Origin: Limonium bicolor
Lineage: Eukaryota; Streptophyta; Magnoliopsida; Caryophyllales; Plumbaginaceae
Length of the DNA stretch: 64,000 bases
Assembly: GCA_023374045.1 (NCBI GenBank)
Contig: CM041776.1
Span: forward strand, 43,158,171-43,222,170
Direction: 5' to 3'
Part shown: positions 23,253 to 34,090 of the stretch, one piece after another
Layout of the letters: every line of letters starts with the position of its first letter
Numbering within the stretch: position 1 is the first letter of the stretch
The notes under the pieces: model-generated
Databases searched by the model: none
Told to the model about the DNA's origin: nothing
What the model saw: the letters and a program-made list of their open reading frames with translations, nothing else
Position numbers and translations under genes: made by a program

Positions 23253-24520
23253 TCAAAGAGATTCCTTGACGTTCTTGGTCTCGATGGGTGAGACTGTCGT
23301 TGAGAAGGCTAGAACATCTCGAGTTTGTGCTCTTGTCTGAGTTCCTTTGGATATGTCTAATATTCTCCAATGGATGATTTTGTACAAAGCACGAGATTGA
23401 TGAATGGTTGATGGAGATAGGGGATCCTCGACATCATTGTTTCCTTCGTCGACCTGTTGTTGACCTATCGCTGACCTGTCAGGCAATTTTTCTTCAGTCG
23501 GTGATTCATCTTTGGGATTATCTGTGTGATCCATATCAACTAGATCAAATCCAAATTCTTCATCTTCATCAGATTTCTTGATCTTGAGTACGTCAGCCTC
23601 ATCAAAGACCACGTGCACAGTTTCTTCCACCTTCAATGTCCTTTTGTTGTATACTTTGTATGCCCGGCTTCTTTCAGAGTATCCAAGGAAGATGGCCATA
23701 TCGCTTCTGGCATCAAATTTTCAAGGGGACTCTTTTCATTATTGTGGACATAACATTTGCAACCGAAGGTTCTGAAGTGACTTATGTTTGGTTTTCTTCC
23801 CTTGTTTAACTCATAGGAAGTTTTGTTGAGGATAGGTCGTATGAGCGTTATATTTGTGATGTAGCATGCAGTTGCCACTACCTCTGCCCAGAAGACCTGA
23901 GGAAGACTGCTCCCCAATAGCATGGCCCTGGCTACCTCTTTTAGTGTTCTGTTCTTACGCTCAACTACCCTATTCTGTTGGGGTGTTCTTGGTGCTGAAT
24001 ATGTGTGATTAATCCCATGTTGTTTACACATATCTATGAATTATTCATTCTCAAACTCTGACCCATGATCAGACCGAAGAGCCTTGATTTTGTGGTTGAG
24101 TTGTACTTGGACTTTTCCCGCAAAAACTTGGAATTTCTCAAAGACTTCATCTTTGGAGGCAATGAAGAGTGTCCAAACAAATCGTGAGTAATCATCAACA
24201 ATCACAAACCCATACCAATTTGCTCCAAAACTTTTGATTTTCATAGGTCCACATAAGTCCATATGAAGTAATTCAAGTGGCTTGGATGTACTAACCAAGT
24301 TTTTTGATTTGAAAGAATTCTTAGTTTGCTTGATTCTAACACATGTATCCCAAAGATTGGTCTCAAATTTCTTAATCTCAGGAAGACCTCTTACCAACTG
24401 TTTCTTGACAAGTTTCTTTAACAAGGAAGTGCTAACATGCCCTAGTCTTTTGTGACATAGTGTAGAGTCATCTATTGAAGCAACCAAGCATGAAAAATTA
24501 GGACTGTCAATATCCTCCAA
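23253..24520 (-). pseudogene. Copia 1 GAG-pre-integrase zinc region and integrase
   Basis: The zinc region survives in CHKRLGHVS at the beginning of 24041-24520, but the second Cys pair is altered (TCVRIKQ where C..C is usual). The catalytic core has the first Asp in LLHMDLCGPM, the second in LRSDHGSEFEN and the Glu region in PRTPQQNRVVERKNRTLKEV (23633-24031). A stop separates the two pieces and a frameshift follows. The C-terminal part (23253-23699, FLGYSERSRAYKVYN then acidic Asp/Glu-rich linker) matches the usual integrase-RT connector. Confidence 0.88.
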
Positions 24521-24541
24521 ACTAGTTACATAAACATTTTT

Positions 24542-24880
24542 CTACCTTTTTCCCATTAACAACTCTTTGCCATTGTTCTGACTTACTATGCTACAATGTG
24601 TAAGATAGAAGTGAACTGAATTGCCTTTGTCACAAATTTGAGAAACACTAAGCAAGTTGAATTTTAAACCATGAACTAAATTTACACTATCTATGACATA
24701 ATCAGATGTAATAACAACCTTACCTACACCGATGATTTTTCCTTTCTTGTTGTCGCCAAAGCAGACGGTTCCTTGGCTTCCTGGTTCGAGTGAGAAGAAC
24801 TTCTTTTTGTCTCCTGTGATGTGTTTAGAGCACCCACTGTGGATGTACCAGCAGGGGTCCATTCTCGCTCGATTCTGCAC
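24542..24880 (-). pseudogene. Copia 1 aspartic protease, catalytic Asp replaced
   Basis: The stretch DPCWYIHSGCSKHITG is the retropepsin active-site region, normally W-Y-x-D-S-G; the catalytic Asp reads His here (GAT to CAT, one base). VHGLKFNLLSVSQICDKG is the conserved downstream segment. The substitution alone would abolish processing. Confidence 0.85.
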
Positions 24881-25529
24881 TTAACACGTTAGTGGTGTGG
24901 GGTTAGGGTCCATAGAAAGGTTGGACCCATTTCCACCATTAAACATTCTAAGATCATTGTTGACTACCCATTTTAGTCCTAGTTTATTGAGTTGCCAATG
25001 TCTCATAAAACACGTTTTATAGCAATTGGATTCGTGATGACCAGGTTGTCTGCATAAGCTGCAGACATCTCTACGACTGGTCTCTGACCAGTATCCGACC
25101 TGTCGTTTGCTTCTCCTCATGGGTGTCTTAGAAACAGCTTCTGTCATAGAATGTTTTTCTTTGATGGTAGCTAGTTCCTTTTCTTTTGCGTTAAGCGCAA
25201 CAATCAATTCATCGATTTCAGGTTGTTTTTTATGCTTCAATTTTTCATGAATGAAGAGAATTTCAGTATAATCACTTTGTAATTTCATGAGTGCCCTCAT
25301 GAGATTATCTACCTTGCTTTTATCCGAGGTTTTTCTCAATTCCTCATTTTCCTCCAAGAGTTCCTTGTTTTTAATTTCCAATGCCTCTAGTTGATCAACT
25401 AGTATAAGAGAGAACCTTCTAAGTCCTAGAAGTTCAGCTTTTTGAATCCTTTGTTTTAGTTTAGAGTAGTTTACCTTGTTTTGATCTTCTTCTTCTTATT
25501 CTGATGTGTCTTTGTCTTGTGCCATCAGG
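24881..25529 (-). pseudogene. Copia 1 Gag C-terminal coiled coil and second zinc knuckle
   Basis: 25381-24881 is open: an N-terminal coiled-coil-rich part (KNKELLEENEELRKTSDK.. and KEKELATIKEKH) followed by CSLCRQPGHHESNC, a CCHC knuckle. Residues 25382-25529 join it to the main Gag through stops and frameshifts. Confidence 0.75.
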
Positions 25530-26606
25530 CTAAACTTCTTCAAGGCATAGATGAGCCTTCTCATCTTCTGAGATGTCACTGTCTGAGGTTTGATTATCAT
25601 CACTCAGTTCAGAGTCTCCCCATGCAGCAATGAAGGCTTCCTTCTTTGGCCCTTTGTTGAATGATCGTCGGACAGGCTTCTTGACCATGTCGTTGTCCTC
25701 TCGGGATTGTTGAGGACACTCTTTGATATGGTGTCCGCGTTTTGAACACCCAAAACATTTGTCATTGTTTTTCTTTTGATTATTCGACTCCTTGGACTCT
25801 ATGTCTTTCCTCATCTTATTTCTTATGAACTTTCGAACGTACCTCTCAGCATAGAGGACCATTTCATCATTGTCGTATCCTGACTCGGACTTTTCATTTT
25901 CAGCTACTTGAAGGGCTATGCCTTTTCCTCTATCTCTTGATGAGCTTTCTGAATTCCTGTGTTGTAATTTTAACTCAAAAGCCAATATAGATCCTAGCAT
26001 GTCTGCCTGAGACATCTTGGAGAGATCATGTACTTCTTGCATGGCATTTACTATGCTGTCAAAGGAGGCAGGAAGAGATCTGAGGAACTTCCGAATTTGA
26101 TCCTCGTTAGAGATAGTTCTTCCAAGCACCAACATTTCGTTGATCAGCTTAGTGAACCTTGTATGCATTTCAGAAATGCTCTCCTTTTCTTCCGCCTTGA
26201 ATAGCTCCCAATGAGTGAGTAGCAACTCAATGCGAGTCTTTTTGATATCATCATTCCCTTCATAAGTGACCTCAAGAGTTTTCCAAATCTCTTGAGCTGT
26301 TTTAGCTGAAGCAATCTTGGAGTATTGCTCAAGTAGTAGTGCACAGTGAAGTATTATTATGGCTCGAGCGTTGAATATCATCTTCTTGATTTTATCATCC
26401 GTCATGCTGTCGATAGATATGTCTTGTCATTGAGTATTCTGGAAGGTGTACTCTCCATGTGTTATCACCCTCCACGTCCTTGGATCGTCAGACTTGATAT
26501 GAAACTCCATCTTATTCTTCTAGTGAGTGTAGTTGTCTCCATTGGAGAGTGGTGGTCGATTTGGTGCAGAACCTTTTTCAGCTGCTAGAATGCTTGCATG
26601 AGACAT
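25530..26606 (-). pseudogene. Copia 1 Gag (UBN2-type capsid region, CCHC knuckle)
   Basis: Start codon at 26606-26604 (MSHASILAAEKGSAPNRPP). Two early stops (near 26516 and 26431) precede a long open part (26405-25530) with capsid motifs EIWKTLEVTYEGN and FLRSLPASFDSIVNAMQE, and the zinc knuckle CFGCSKRGHHIKECP. After this comes an acidic stretch ending in EDEKAHLCLEEV. Confidence 0.85.
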
Positions 26607-26652
26607 CTTGATCGCCTTCCAAAGTAGTTAGCTTTCTAGAAGAGACCCGCTC

Positions 26653-29600
26653 TGAAATACCCCAAACCTAGGTATGGTGATTAGATGTTAAACTAAGAAA
26701 TAATAAGGCTAAAACATGCCTTAGAAACATTAATAAACAATTTAAACCATGGAAAACATAAGAAAACACCATAATGTCAATTTAAGCAAAAACATGCTCT
26801 AGGCTTGGTGTAAGTTTGATTAGGACCCAAAGGTCATTCTTAGACCTTATTAACATGGTAATGGACATTTTAAATAAGTTACCAAAGAAAACCAAGCTCA
26901 AAAACAAGTAAAAACACAGATTGTGCTTTAAGGAGCCTTAAAGCACATTTTTGGAAAAATTGTCTTAGAAATGGGTTTTGAGTGGCTAAATGCCCAAGAT
27001 TATACCTTAATCAACATGTGTACTACTTAGTATCACATTAGGAAGCCTAAATCAATGGGAAACCAAAATTGTAACAAATTTGTGCACTAATTATGAATAG
27101 TGACCAAATAGTGCTTATTTAAGACTTTAGTTAACTTTGGCTAATTAGTTGGTCAAGATAGCCCATAAATATCTCAATTAAGAGAGGGGGGCCAGTTATT
27201 GAAGGTGATGAGTCACCATAACATGCCAGCCAAGTTAGAAAAGAAGAGAGAAAATAAAGTAGAGTACTATTTGTTTTTATGGAAATATCTCACCTTTAGC
27301 TCACCTCTCTCCTCTCTTCTCATCATTCCTTCTTATTCCACCGTTTTTATTCTTCATCATTCTCTCCAAAACCGTAAGAACCAGCTCCATCCTTTCTTCA
27401 CCTTGTCTAGCTCACCAAATCCACAATATTGCTTCAAATCAAAAACTAAGCTTAGATTATTGTTAGTTGGAGCAAGGCCTTCATTTCTATCTTTTCAAAT
27501 CTCCAAAATCTCAAGTTTGATGCCATGTAGAAACTCCATTGAAGAAGGAAAATTCAGTTTTAAGAGCTCCATTTCATCTCCTTTCATTCAAGGTAAGAAA
27601 ACTGAAAAAAAATCAAGTTTCCTTCACTTTTGTGCATTACCAAAAATTGTCTTCTCATGGAGTCTTGTTTTTACTCCTTGAAATAGCTTGTTTTAATCTC
27701 CAAGGACTAGTGGATGTCCTCTTTGATTCATTACCCAAGTCTATCTTGAGACTTTCAAGGTAATCATCCATTTTAATGCTTAAAGCACTCTTTTGACCTA
27801 AGAATGATTTCCATGAGTCTTGGCATGTTCCTTAGTACTCATAAGATTATTTGAATGTTGATTAGAAGCTTAGAAAGGAAACAAAAGTGCTTACCGAAAA
27901 TCAGTCAAGAAAACCAGAGGAGGAAAGTGAGAGAAGCTTGAGAAAAACAAGGTAAATGACTTACCTTAAGGTGGTTTAATGTTTTAAGGGATGGGGTTTA
28001 GATAGATACTAAATGTAGCTTAGAGCTTACATTATATAATGAACTATAATACCTAGGAAAAACAACATGATCATATTTGTAAACTTGTGACTAAAGAGCC
28101 AATGAGAATTGACTTAGTAAAACAACTATAAGGTGGATTACAAGTACATGTATAATTACTATGAGATTGATGGGTGTAATTGCAGGTTGAAGGCTATTAA
28201 ATGTGGGAGATTCAGTGTTTAAATTTATGTCATTTAAGGGCCTAAGAGCCATGTCATTTAAGGGCCTAAGTGCCAAGCAATTTAAGTTTATGCACTATAT
28301 TATGATGTGGTGTAGTTTGAGTGTAGTTTGTGTGTAACAAATGCCTATTGAGAATTTGAGTGTTCTTGGTTGTTTAAGGTTGAAAACCCTAAGTGTTTGG
28401 GTATAAGAATATACTAGGGAAGCTATGTCAAAATATGGTGGAGAAACTAGATGTTTTAAGGATTTTAAGGAAATTTTATGACCAAGGATGTACTAGTAAA
28501 CATTAAGGGTTAGATTGGTGAAAATGGATAAACTAAGGAGTTCTTGAGTATTAGGATGACCTATGAATGTTTAGGAGGAACTAGAGGTTAAAATGGTGAA
28601 TTTAAAGTACCAAACCATAATAAGAGAAGTTATAAGACTTGTGCAAAGTTTGAAGGAAAATAAGGTATAATGTCTTTTGAAGACTTAAGCATGAACTAGG
28701 GTAAGTGAGTAACCTTGAGGAAGTTGAGAAGTTTGAGTAAAGGAAATGGGGATGAAGAATGATGCTTGTGGAGTGGTCAAAATGATTGAGAGGAAACAAT
28801 TGGGATAGTTAAGGTGTTAGGCAAAGTCTACATGTTGGAAGTGTAAGGAATTAAGTTCTAAGTGTTAAGAATCTTGTAAGAAGTTGAGCAAATGATTAAG
28901 GAACTTAGAAGTGAGTTAATCAATGAGTTGGTAGATGATTTAAGAGGGTTTTAAAGTGCCAAAATGATGTTAAAACATGCTAAAATATTTATGGAAAGGG
29001 TAGGAAACGATTGGAAAGGATTTGAGTGGATTAAGCACATTGGAAAGAGTTTCTGGCTCCGACCTACCCAGGGGGTTGGGTCGGTCATGGGTCGGTCGAG
29101 TTTAAGATTTCCTGTCGGACAGTTTCTGGCTCCGACCTACCCAGGGGGTTTGGGTCGGTCGTGGGTCGGTCTAGTGTTTCTGGCTCTGACCTACCCAGGG
29201 GGTTGGGTCGGTCGTGGGTCGGTCAGGCTCTAAAAAAAAGAAAGGAAAGAGTGGCATTAGTAGCCCACCATTAGGAGGGTAATGATGATTAGAAAGATAA
29301 ACCTATGAGGACTTGAGAAATAAGATGAAGTAAAATGATTTAAGTGTTTAAGGTTAAAGTTAAAAGGACTTAGTGGTTATTAGTTGGGGATCATTAGTAG
29401 CTAAGTAAGCTAGGTTGATTGGAAGTAACTAACAATCCAAATTGGATGAATGTTTTAGGACTTGAGAATTGGGACTCGAAAGGAGATTAGGCAACCGAAA
29501 CGACCGATGGTGTACGGTATGGTTTTCTTGTAGCCTGCTTGCTAACGAGGTGTCCCTCGACTTGTGTGCTAATTGTTTAATTGTTTCAACTAAAACCAGA

Positions 29601-30712
29601 TAAAGCATGAAACCGGTGTATTGTGTTACTTGTGTGTTTTGCCTTGAACTAACACACTTGACATTGAGATTGTTTACTAACTATGAGTAGTAAACCGTGG
29701 TATGAGGTAAGAATTTACTCCCAAATTGTTGGTTGGTTAATACCCGAAAAAGGTTTAACTAACACCTTCATCTTTGAGACTTGTACTAACTGGAACTTGG
29801 GGGGTCAGGAACCTGGGACTGACTCCGGTCATGCATGTTAAGAAAAAGGGGGTCGGCATCTGAATCAGATCCGTCTCCCGTTTGAGACTCGTTCTTGACT
29901 TGTCGCCTAGAGTCGACATATAGACTCGACCACCTTGGATTACAGTTCAAGGTGGGAGGCCAGATTAAGATGGTGCGGTGGGATATCCTAAATCCCAAAT
30001 TTAAGATAAGTTGTTTTGTTTAACCAATGGTTAATAGCTCATTGGATAGGGTTACCTTTGACCCAACAAGATAAACATTGAGATAAGAAACAACCAATTC
30101 TAACTAAAAAAAAGGTTGGCACACTGAGATGAGATTGGTTATGAGAATAAGAGAAATCTTGACTTAAGGAGTTGAAAGCAAACTCACTTACTTAAGGAAC
30201 GCCTTTAAGTCGTTCATTGTGTTTGAACTATGAATTGTTCATGTGTTGTGTGGTTTTTATTGTACTTATTATTTATGTTGTATTAATAATCAACCGCATG
30301 ATATCAACAAGTAATCATCGTAGCCCCGTTAGCTTGGGGGCTATAAGTTAATCGTACCAGTGAAGGTGGTGAGCCCCTTGGGGCAACTATATTAATTTTG
30401 CAGGTAAGCGCCTGCAGAAGACTCACCTTGAGAGTAGGAGCGGGTAGACTTAGGTTGGGTTTACTTTTGTATCCGGGTCGTGCCTGTACGCCCGTTGTTG
30501 ATATTAGATGATGTTGTAATTGTGTTGGAGTTGGAGATACTTGAAACTCAGTTGGTATTTTTGGATCAATGGTTGTAAATATTTAAGTTCGGTGTATTTT
30601 ATAGTCAGACCGTGGCAAGCTGTTGGGTAATGTAAAGAATTCCGCTGCGATTTTAATATATGTGTTAGACGGTTTATGCGATAATCACGACTATTAGAGG
30701 CGGGGTGTTACA
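26653..30712 (+). repeat. 5' LTR of element A, 4060 bp
   Basis: Very long for a plant LTR. Promoter-like ATAAATAT at about 27165-27172 with a CT-rich tract at 27296-27360 suggests a short U3 (about 0.5-0.65 kb) and a very long transcribed R/U5. AAGGTAA donor-like motifs are at about 27591, 27759 and 27951, the palindrome array at 29056-29225, a GAGCCCCTTGGGGC hairpin at 30371-30384 and CAGGTA at 30401-30406. It is nearly identical to the 3' LTR, differing by scattered substitutions and small indels. Confidence 0.92.
29056..29225. repeat. Palindrome array of element A 5' LTR (three units)
   Basis: Units at 29056, 29129 and 29182, each beginning GCTCCGACCTACCCAGGGGG (third GCTCTGACC) and ending GGGTCGGTCGTGGGTCGGTC. 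CCGACC and GGTCGG form the arms. The third spacer is shorter than in other arrays. Confidence 0.85.
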
Positions 30713-30717
30713 AAAAG

Positions 30718-30729
30718 TGGTATCAGAGC
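30718..30729 (+). promoter_or_regulatory. Primer-binding site of element A (initiator tRNA-Met type) with hairpin
   Basis: TGGTATCAGAGC, complementary to the 3' end of plant initiator tRNA-Met, starts five bases after the LTR. TCAGAGCGTA at 30723-30732 is followed after two bases by its exact reverse complement TACGCTCTGA (30735-30744), so the 3' half of the PBS could be paired in the genomic RNA. Confidence 0.92.
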
Positions 30730-30946
30730 GTAGTTACGCTCTGAATACAGAATACCGAACTTAGGTAGCCACCGAGTCATAATATGAGTTAAGACATAAG
30801 TTATGGGTTAAGGATTGAGATGTTAGTGTGAGAGGAGTCAGATGACCACTAATAAGAGTGGATCGTCTTTACCGTCTACGGATGTTATACACTCATGAAC
30901 CAAGACCGTTGTAATCACAAGCCTAATGTGCATTGTACTTGTTCAG

Positions 30947-32331
30947 ATGTCAGGAAGGATAGGCCGAGGCCGTGGTCGAGGAGAAGAGGTCTGAGATACC
31001 GGGCGGGCAGGCGATCGCTGAAATCATGGCTGCCTCTTTGGGACACATGGGCTATCATCCCGGCGCACCGCCACCACCACAGCCCCGGGAACCGAACTGG
31101 GTGAAGAGTCTTGCTGACCTTCGACCCCCACCGTTTAAAGGAGAGACTGACCCTGCCAAGCTCGAGGCATACATCTCCAAGATGGAGAATGTGTTCGAGA
31201 CCCTTGACGCTCCTGCTGGAGCCAAGGTTCGACTTGCTGCTTTCTACCTGAAGGGGGCGGCAGGTGATTGGTGGAAGCTGGTAAGGGCCAAGCGTATGGC
31301 CAACCCCGACTTCGGTTGGGAACAGTACACGGCGCTACTGCGAGCCAAGTACTATCCCACTCATGTCCAGACTAAGAAGCGGCTGCAGTTGGACGCGCTG
31401 AAGCAGACTGAAAAGATGATGGTGGATGAGTATTACTCGTAGTTCACCGCTCTGTTGTATCTTCTGCCGGGACTGGGGTACTCGGACTAGGTCTTGGTAG
31501 ACCGCTTCTATGGCGGGCTGAGCCACCGACTCCGGTATGGCATGGGGCCGATGAGCTACACTACCTTGTATGTAATGAGAGAGATTAAGATACTTATAAG
31601 TGTTTGGAGTTTTATACCATGAGAATGTGAGACTAATACCTTAAAGGCAGGAGTGCTATCATGTCACTGCTAAGGTAGAGATTACCGTCCAGCTAAGGGA
31701 CGAGGACAATGCTGCTAAGAGGAAGATTGCTGGAAAGGGGTCCGACAACCAAGGGCAAGGCGGGTACAAGAAACAAAAGTACCAGCCTCAGTCCCATAAG
31801 GGCCAGAAGGGAAAGGGAGAAAGTGAGAAGGCTACTGAAGAGCCTCTGAAGCTAACCTATGTTATTGCTGCTAAACCCCTGCGCTCAAAAGCGCCCAAGG
31901 GTAAGGAAACACACCTTAATGTGAGATGAACATTATTTAGCAATTGAGATCCAATTAATAATGTTGAGAATGATCAGGTTCTGAGTCTGGGAAGGAAGCT
32001 GGTGGGAGTTACTAGCGTCGCTACATATGTTCGTGGTGTGGCAAGGATCACCCCGGAACCGACTGCGAGGGTAACAAGGTGCAGTGCCACCATTGTGATG
32101 GTTGGGGGCACAGAGCCTATGAATGCTTCGAGAACCCCGAGAGCAAAGCCTATAGACCCGATTGGAAGGGCAAGGGCAAGGGCAAGGGTAAGGCCGACCA
32201 GAGCACTGGATCTGACGGTCCGAAGGCGACTCAGTCTGCTGCCAACAAAGGACCCCGGGTGGTCCAGAATTCTGGGCCTACTCTACATATGGTGGACCGG
32301 GAGGATGAGGCTGAACCCTCAACGAGACCGG
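30947..32331 (+). pseudogene. Element A Gag, intron-containing, broken
   Basis: The ATG at 30947 follows TTGTTCAG, a good 3' splice site. It opens MSGRIGRGRGRG, shifts frame near 30985, then continues with the capsid (NWVKSLADLRPPPFKGETDP, KLEAYISKMENVFETLDAPA, WWKLVRAKR, KRLQLDALKQTEKMMVDEYY) with two stops (31440 and near 31488). Intron-like gaps match element D: 31572-31650 (donor weakened to TAT|GTAATG), 31901-31977, and the donor at 32331|32332. Exon 3 has an in-frame TAG, then knuckles CSWCGKDHPGTDC and CHHCDGWGHRAYEC and a Gly/Lys repeat. Confidence 0.85.
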
Positions 32332-32466
32332 GTACCGCTATAACCCATTAACTAATAAAATTGCCTGCTTACCGCATTTCATGCATGTTTGAATAAATGG
32401 TTGAGTTAGATAAGAATTTAGTACATGATTAGAACTTAAGTAAGATATAACCTACTACCACCTTAG

Positions 32467-33206
32467 GAAACTTCAACATTTGCTATCCAATACCTTCAAC
32501 ACCTAACCCGGAAGTGACCGACATCGAAACCCGAGAGATCACACAAGATCAGTGTCAGGTTATCCGCCCAGGTATGATTTCATTAAGGGGATACCTGACA
32601 CCCGAAGCACAAATAGCCGTCATCAGGAGATGCAATCAGCTAGGAGTGGGACAAGGAGGTTTTTATACCCCGGAGTACCCTGGAGGAGCAAAGATGAAAC
32701 TAAGGATGATGAGCTTAGGCAAGGATTGGAATCCATATGCCAAGACATACCATAACACGAGAGCACAAGATGGAGCATCACCACCGGAAATACCCGAAGA
32801 ATTTCATCTGGTTCTTACACAAGCCGTGGAGATCGTTCAGCAACTGGAAGCTTAGCCGATCCCAGACATACAAGCAGATCTATGCATCGTCAACTTCTAC
32901 GAAAAAGAAGGACGACTTGGATTACACCAAGATAAGGACGAGACAGCGGAGTCTCTCGAAAGAGGGATACCCATAGTGTCTTAGTCCATTGGAGATGACG
33001 CCGAATTCCTATATGGCGAACAGAAGTGTGTGGACCGGGCTAAGAAGTTGATACTTAAATATGGAGATGTGTTAGTCATGGGTGGAGAGTCAAGAATGCT
33101 ATACCATGGTATTAAGAAGATCAAGCTGAACACAGCACCGTCAGCGGTAATCAATGTAACGCACATGAGACCAGGGTGACTAAACCTAACCTTTAGGCAG
33201 TACTAG
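32467..33206 (+). pseudogene. AlkB-like (ALKBH1-type) Fe(II)/2-oxoglutarate dioxygenase carried by element A
   Basis: Member of the AlkB family, which oxidatively demethylates nucleic acids. One frame runs from the acceptor CACCTTAG|GA to the stop at 33204-33206. Diagnostic segments: CQVIRPGMISLRGYLTPEAQ, GQGGFYTPEYPGGAKMKL, SLGKDWNPYAKTY, then LCIVNFYEKEGRLGLHQDKD with the metal-binding HxD at 32935-32943, GDVLVMGGESRMLYHG with the distal His at 33105-33107, and LNLTFRQY. Three in-frame stops (32853-32855, 32982-32984, 33177-33179) break it; the last replaces the first of the two Arg residues that bind 2-oxoglutarate. It lies between Gag and protease, with no cellular gene around it. Confidence 0.9.
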
Positions 33207-33281
33207 CCATGTAATACTTTAAGTATGATATAAGAGAGGAAGTGTAAGAAAGAAGCACATGATGTAAAAAGGATGGTTATT

Positions 33282-33287
33282 AATAAA
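33282..33287 (+). terminator. Poly(A) signal candidate after AlkB in element A
   Basis: AATAAA about 76 bases after the AlkB stop, followed by ACAGTGTTGTTC, a GT-rich tract. Element D has AATAAA at the same relative place followed by GCAGTGTTG. This would allow a transcript ending before pol. Confidence 0.5.
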
Positions 33288-33365
33288 ATAACAGTGTTGT
33301 TCATATTAATTGTTACGACTCGTGTTATACCATCAATACTCATGAAAGCTTGTGAAATACATTAG

Positions 33366-34090
33366 GTCATGGACTCGGTACGGAAGGTGCACTAAGCATT
33401 CTTACAGAGGCATAGGCCGGCGAAAGCAGTACTATCCTCACCAGCACCTTTCCGATCAATGGCATTGATGCATCAGTGCTATTCAACTCAGGGGCCTCGC
33501 ATACCTTCATCTCATCATCATTTGTGAGGAGGTTAGGGCTAGACACTGATGAGCTACCGGACTTCATGGTTACGCTCCCGTCTAAGGATAAGGTTCGATG
33601 CACACACTACTACCGAGCAGCCACCATCAGAATCAAGGGTGAAGACTTTCCAGTCACCTTCATTGAGTTCAGAGATTTGCGATTTGATGTGATTTTCGGG
33701 ATGAACTGGTTGGAGCGGCACAAGGGTCGTATCCTCTGCGCCGAGCACCGACTGCTACTCAGGAGTCCGTCTGGGGTTACAATGTCATACCGCCAGAGGC
33801 CCAAAGAGCCTTCGACCAAGATCATCTCCGCTATAGCGATGTTTAGAGAACTGAGGAGGAAGGAGGAAGTATATCTCTGCTATGTCCAGGGCATAGAGAG
33901 GGACCCCGAGTTCGATCCCAACTTACCAGTAGTGTCAGAGTTCCCCGATCTCTTTCCTCAGGAACTGCCCGGCATGCCACCCACTCGGGAGGTAGAGTTC
34001 ACCATTGAGTTGCTACCTGGAACGGGACCGATAGCTAAGGCAACTTACCGCATGGCTCCGGCTGAAATGAATGAGTTAAAAAACAGATGA
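33366..34090 (+). pseudogene. Element A protease and start of RT
   Basis: Begins at the acceptor ACATTAG|GT and reads GLGTEGALSILTEA, a stop near 33411, then the retropepsin motif VLFNSGASHTF, where the catalytic Asp is Asn (GAC/GAT to AAC). FGMNWLERHKGRILCAEH and PSGVTMSYRQRP follow, typical of chromovirus protease-RT connectors, then FPDLFPQELPGMPPTREVEF at the RT N terminus. A one-base loss in an A-run near 34080 shifts the frame. Confidence 0.88.

Noticed and set aside
27199..27681. 160-codon open frame in the 5' LTR of element A as a gene
   Set aside because: Low-complexity Ser/Leu-rich product of a CT-rich leader; the 3' LTR copy breaks the frame. Only the short peptide near the donor is kept as a finding.
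32467..33206. AlkB block as a free host gene caught between elements
   Set aside because: It is inside LTR-PBS-PPT-TSD boundaries, shares splice phase with Gag, and recurs at the same place in element D.
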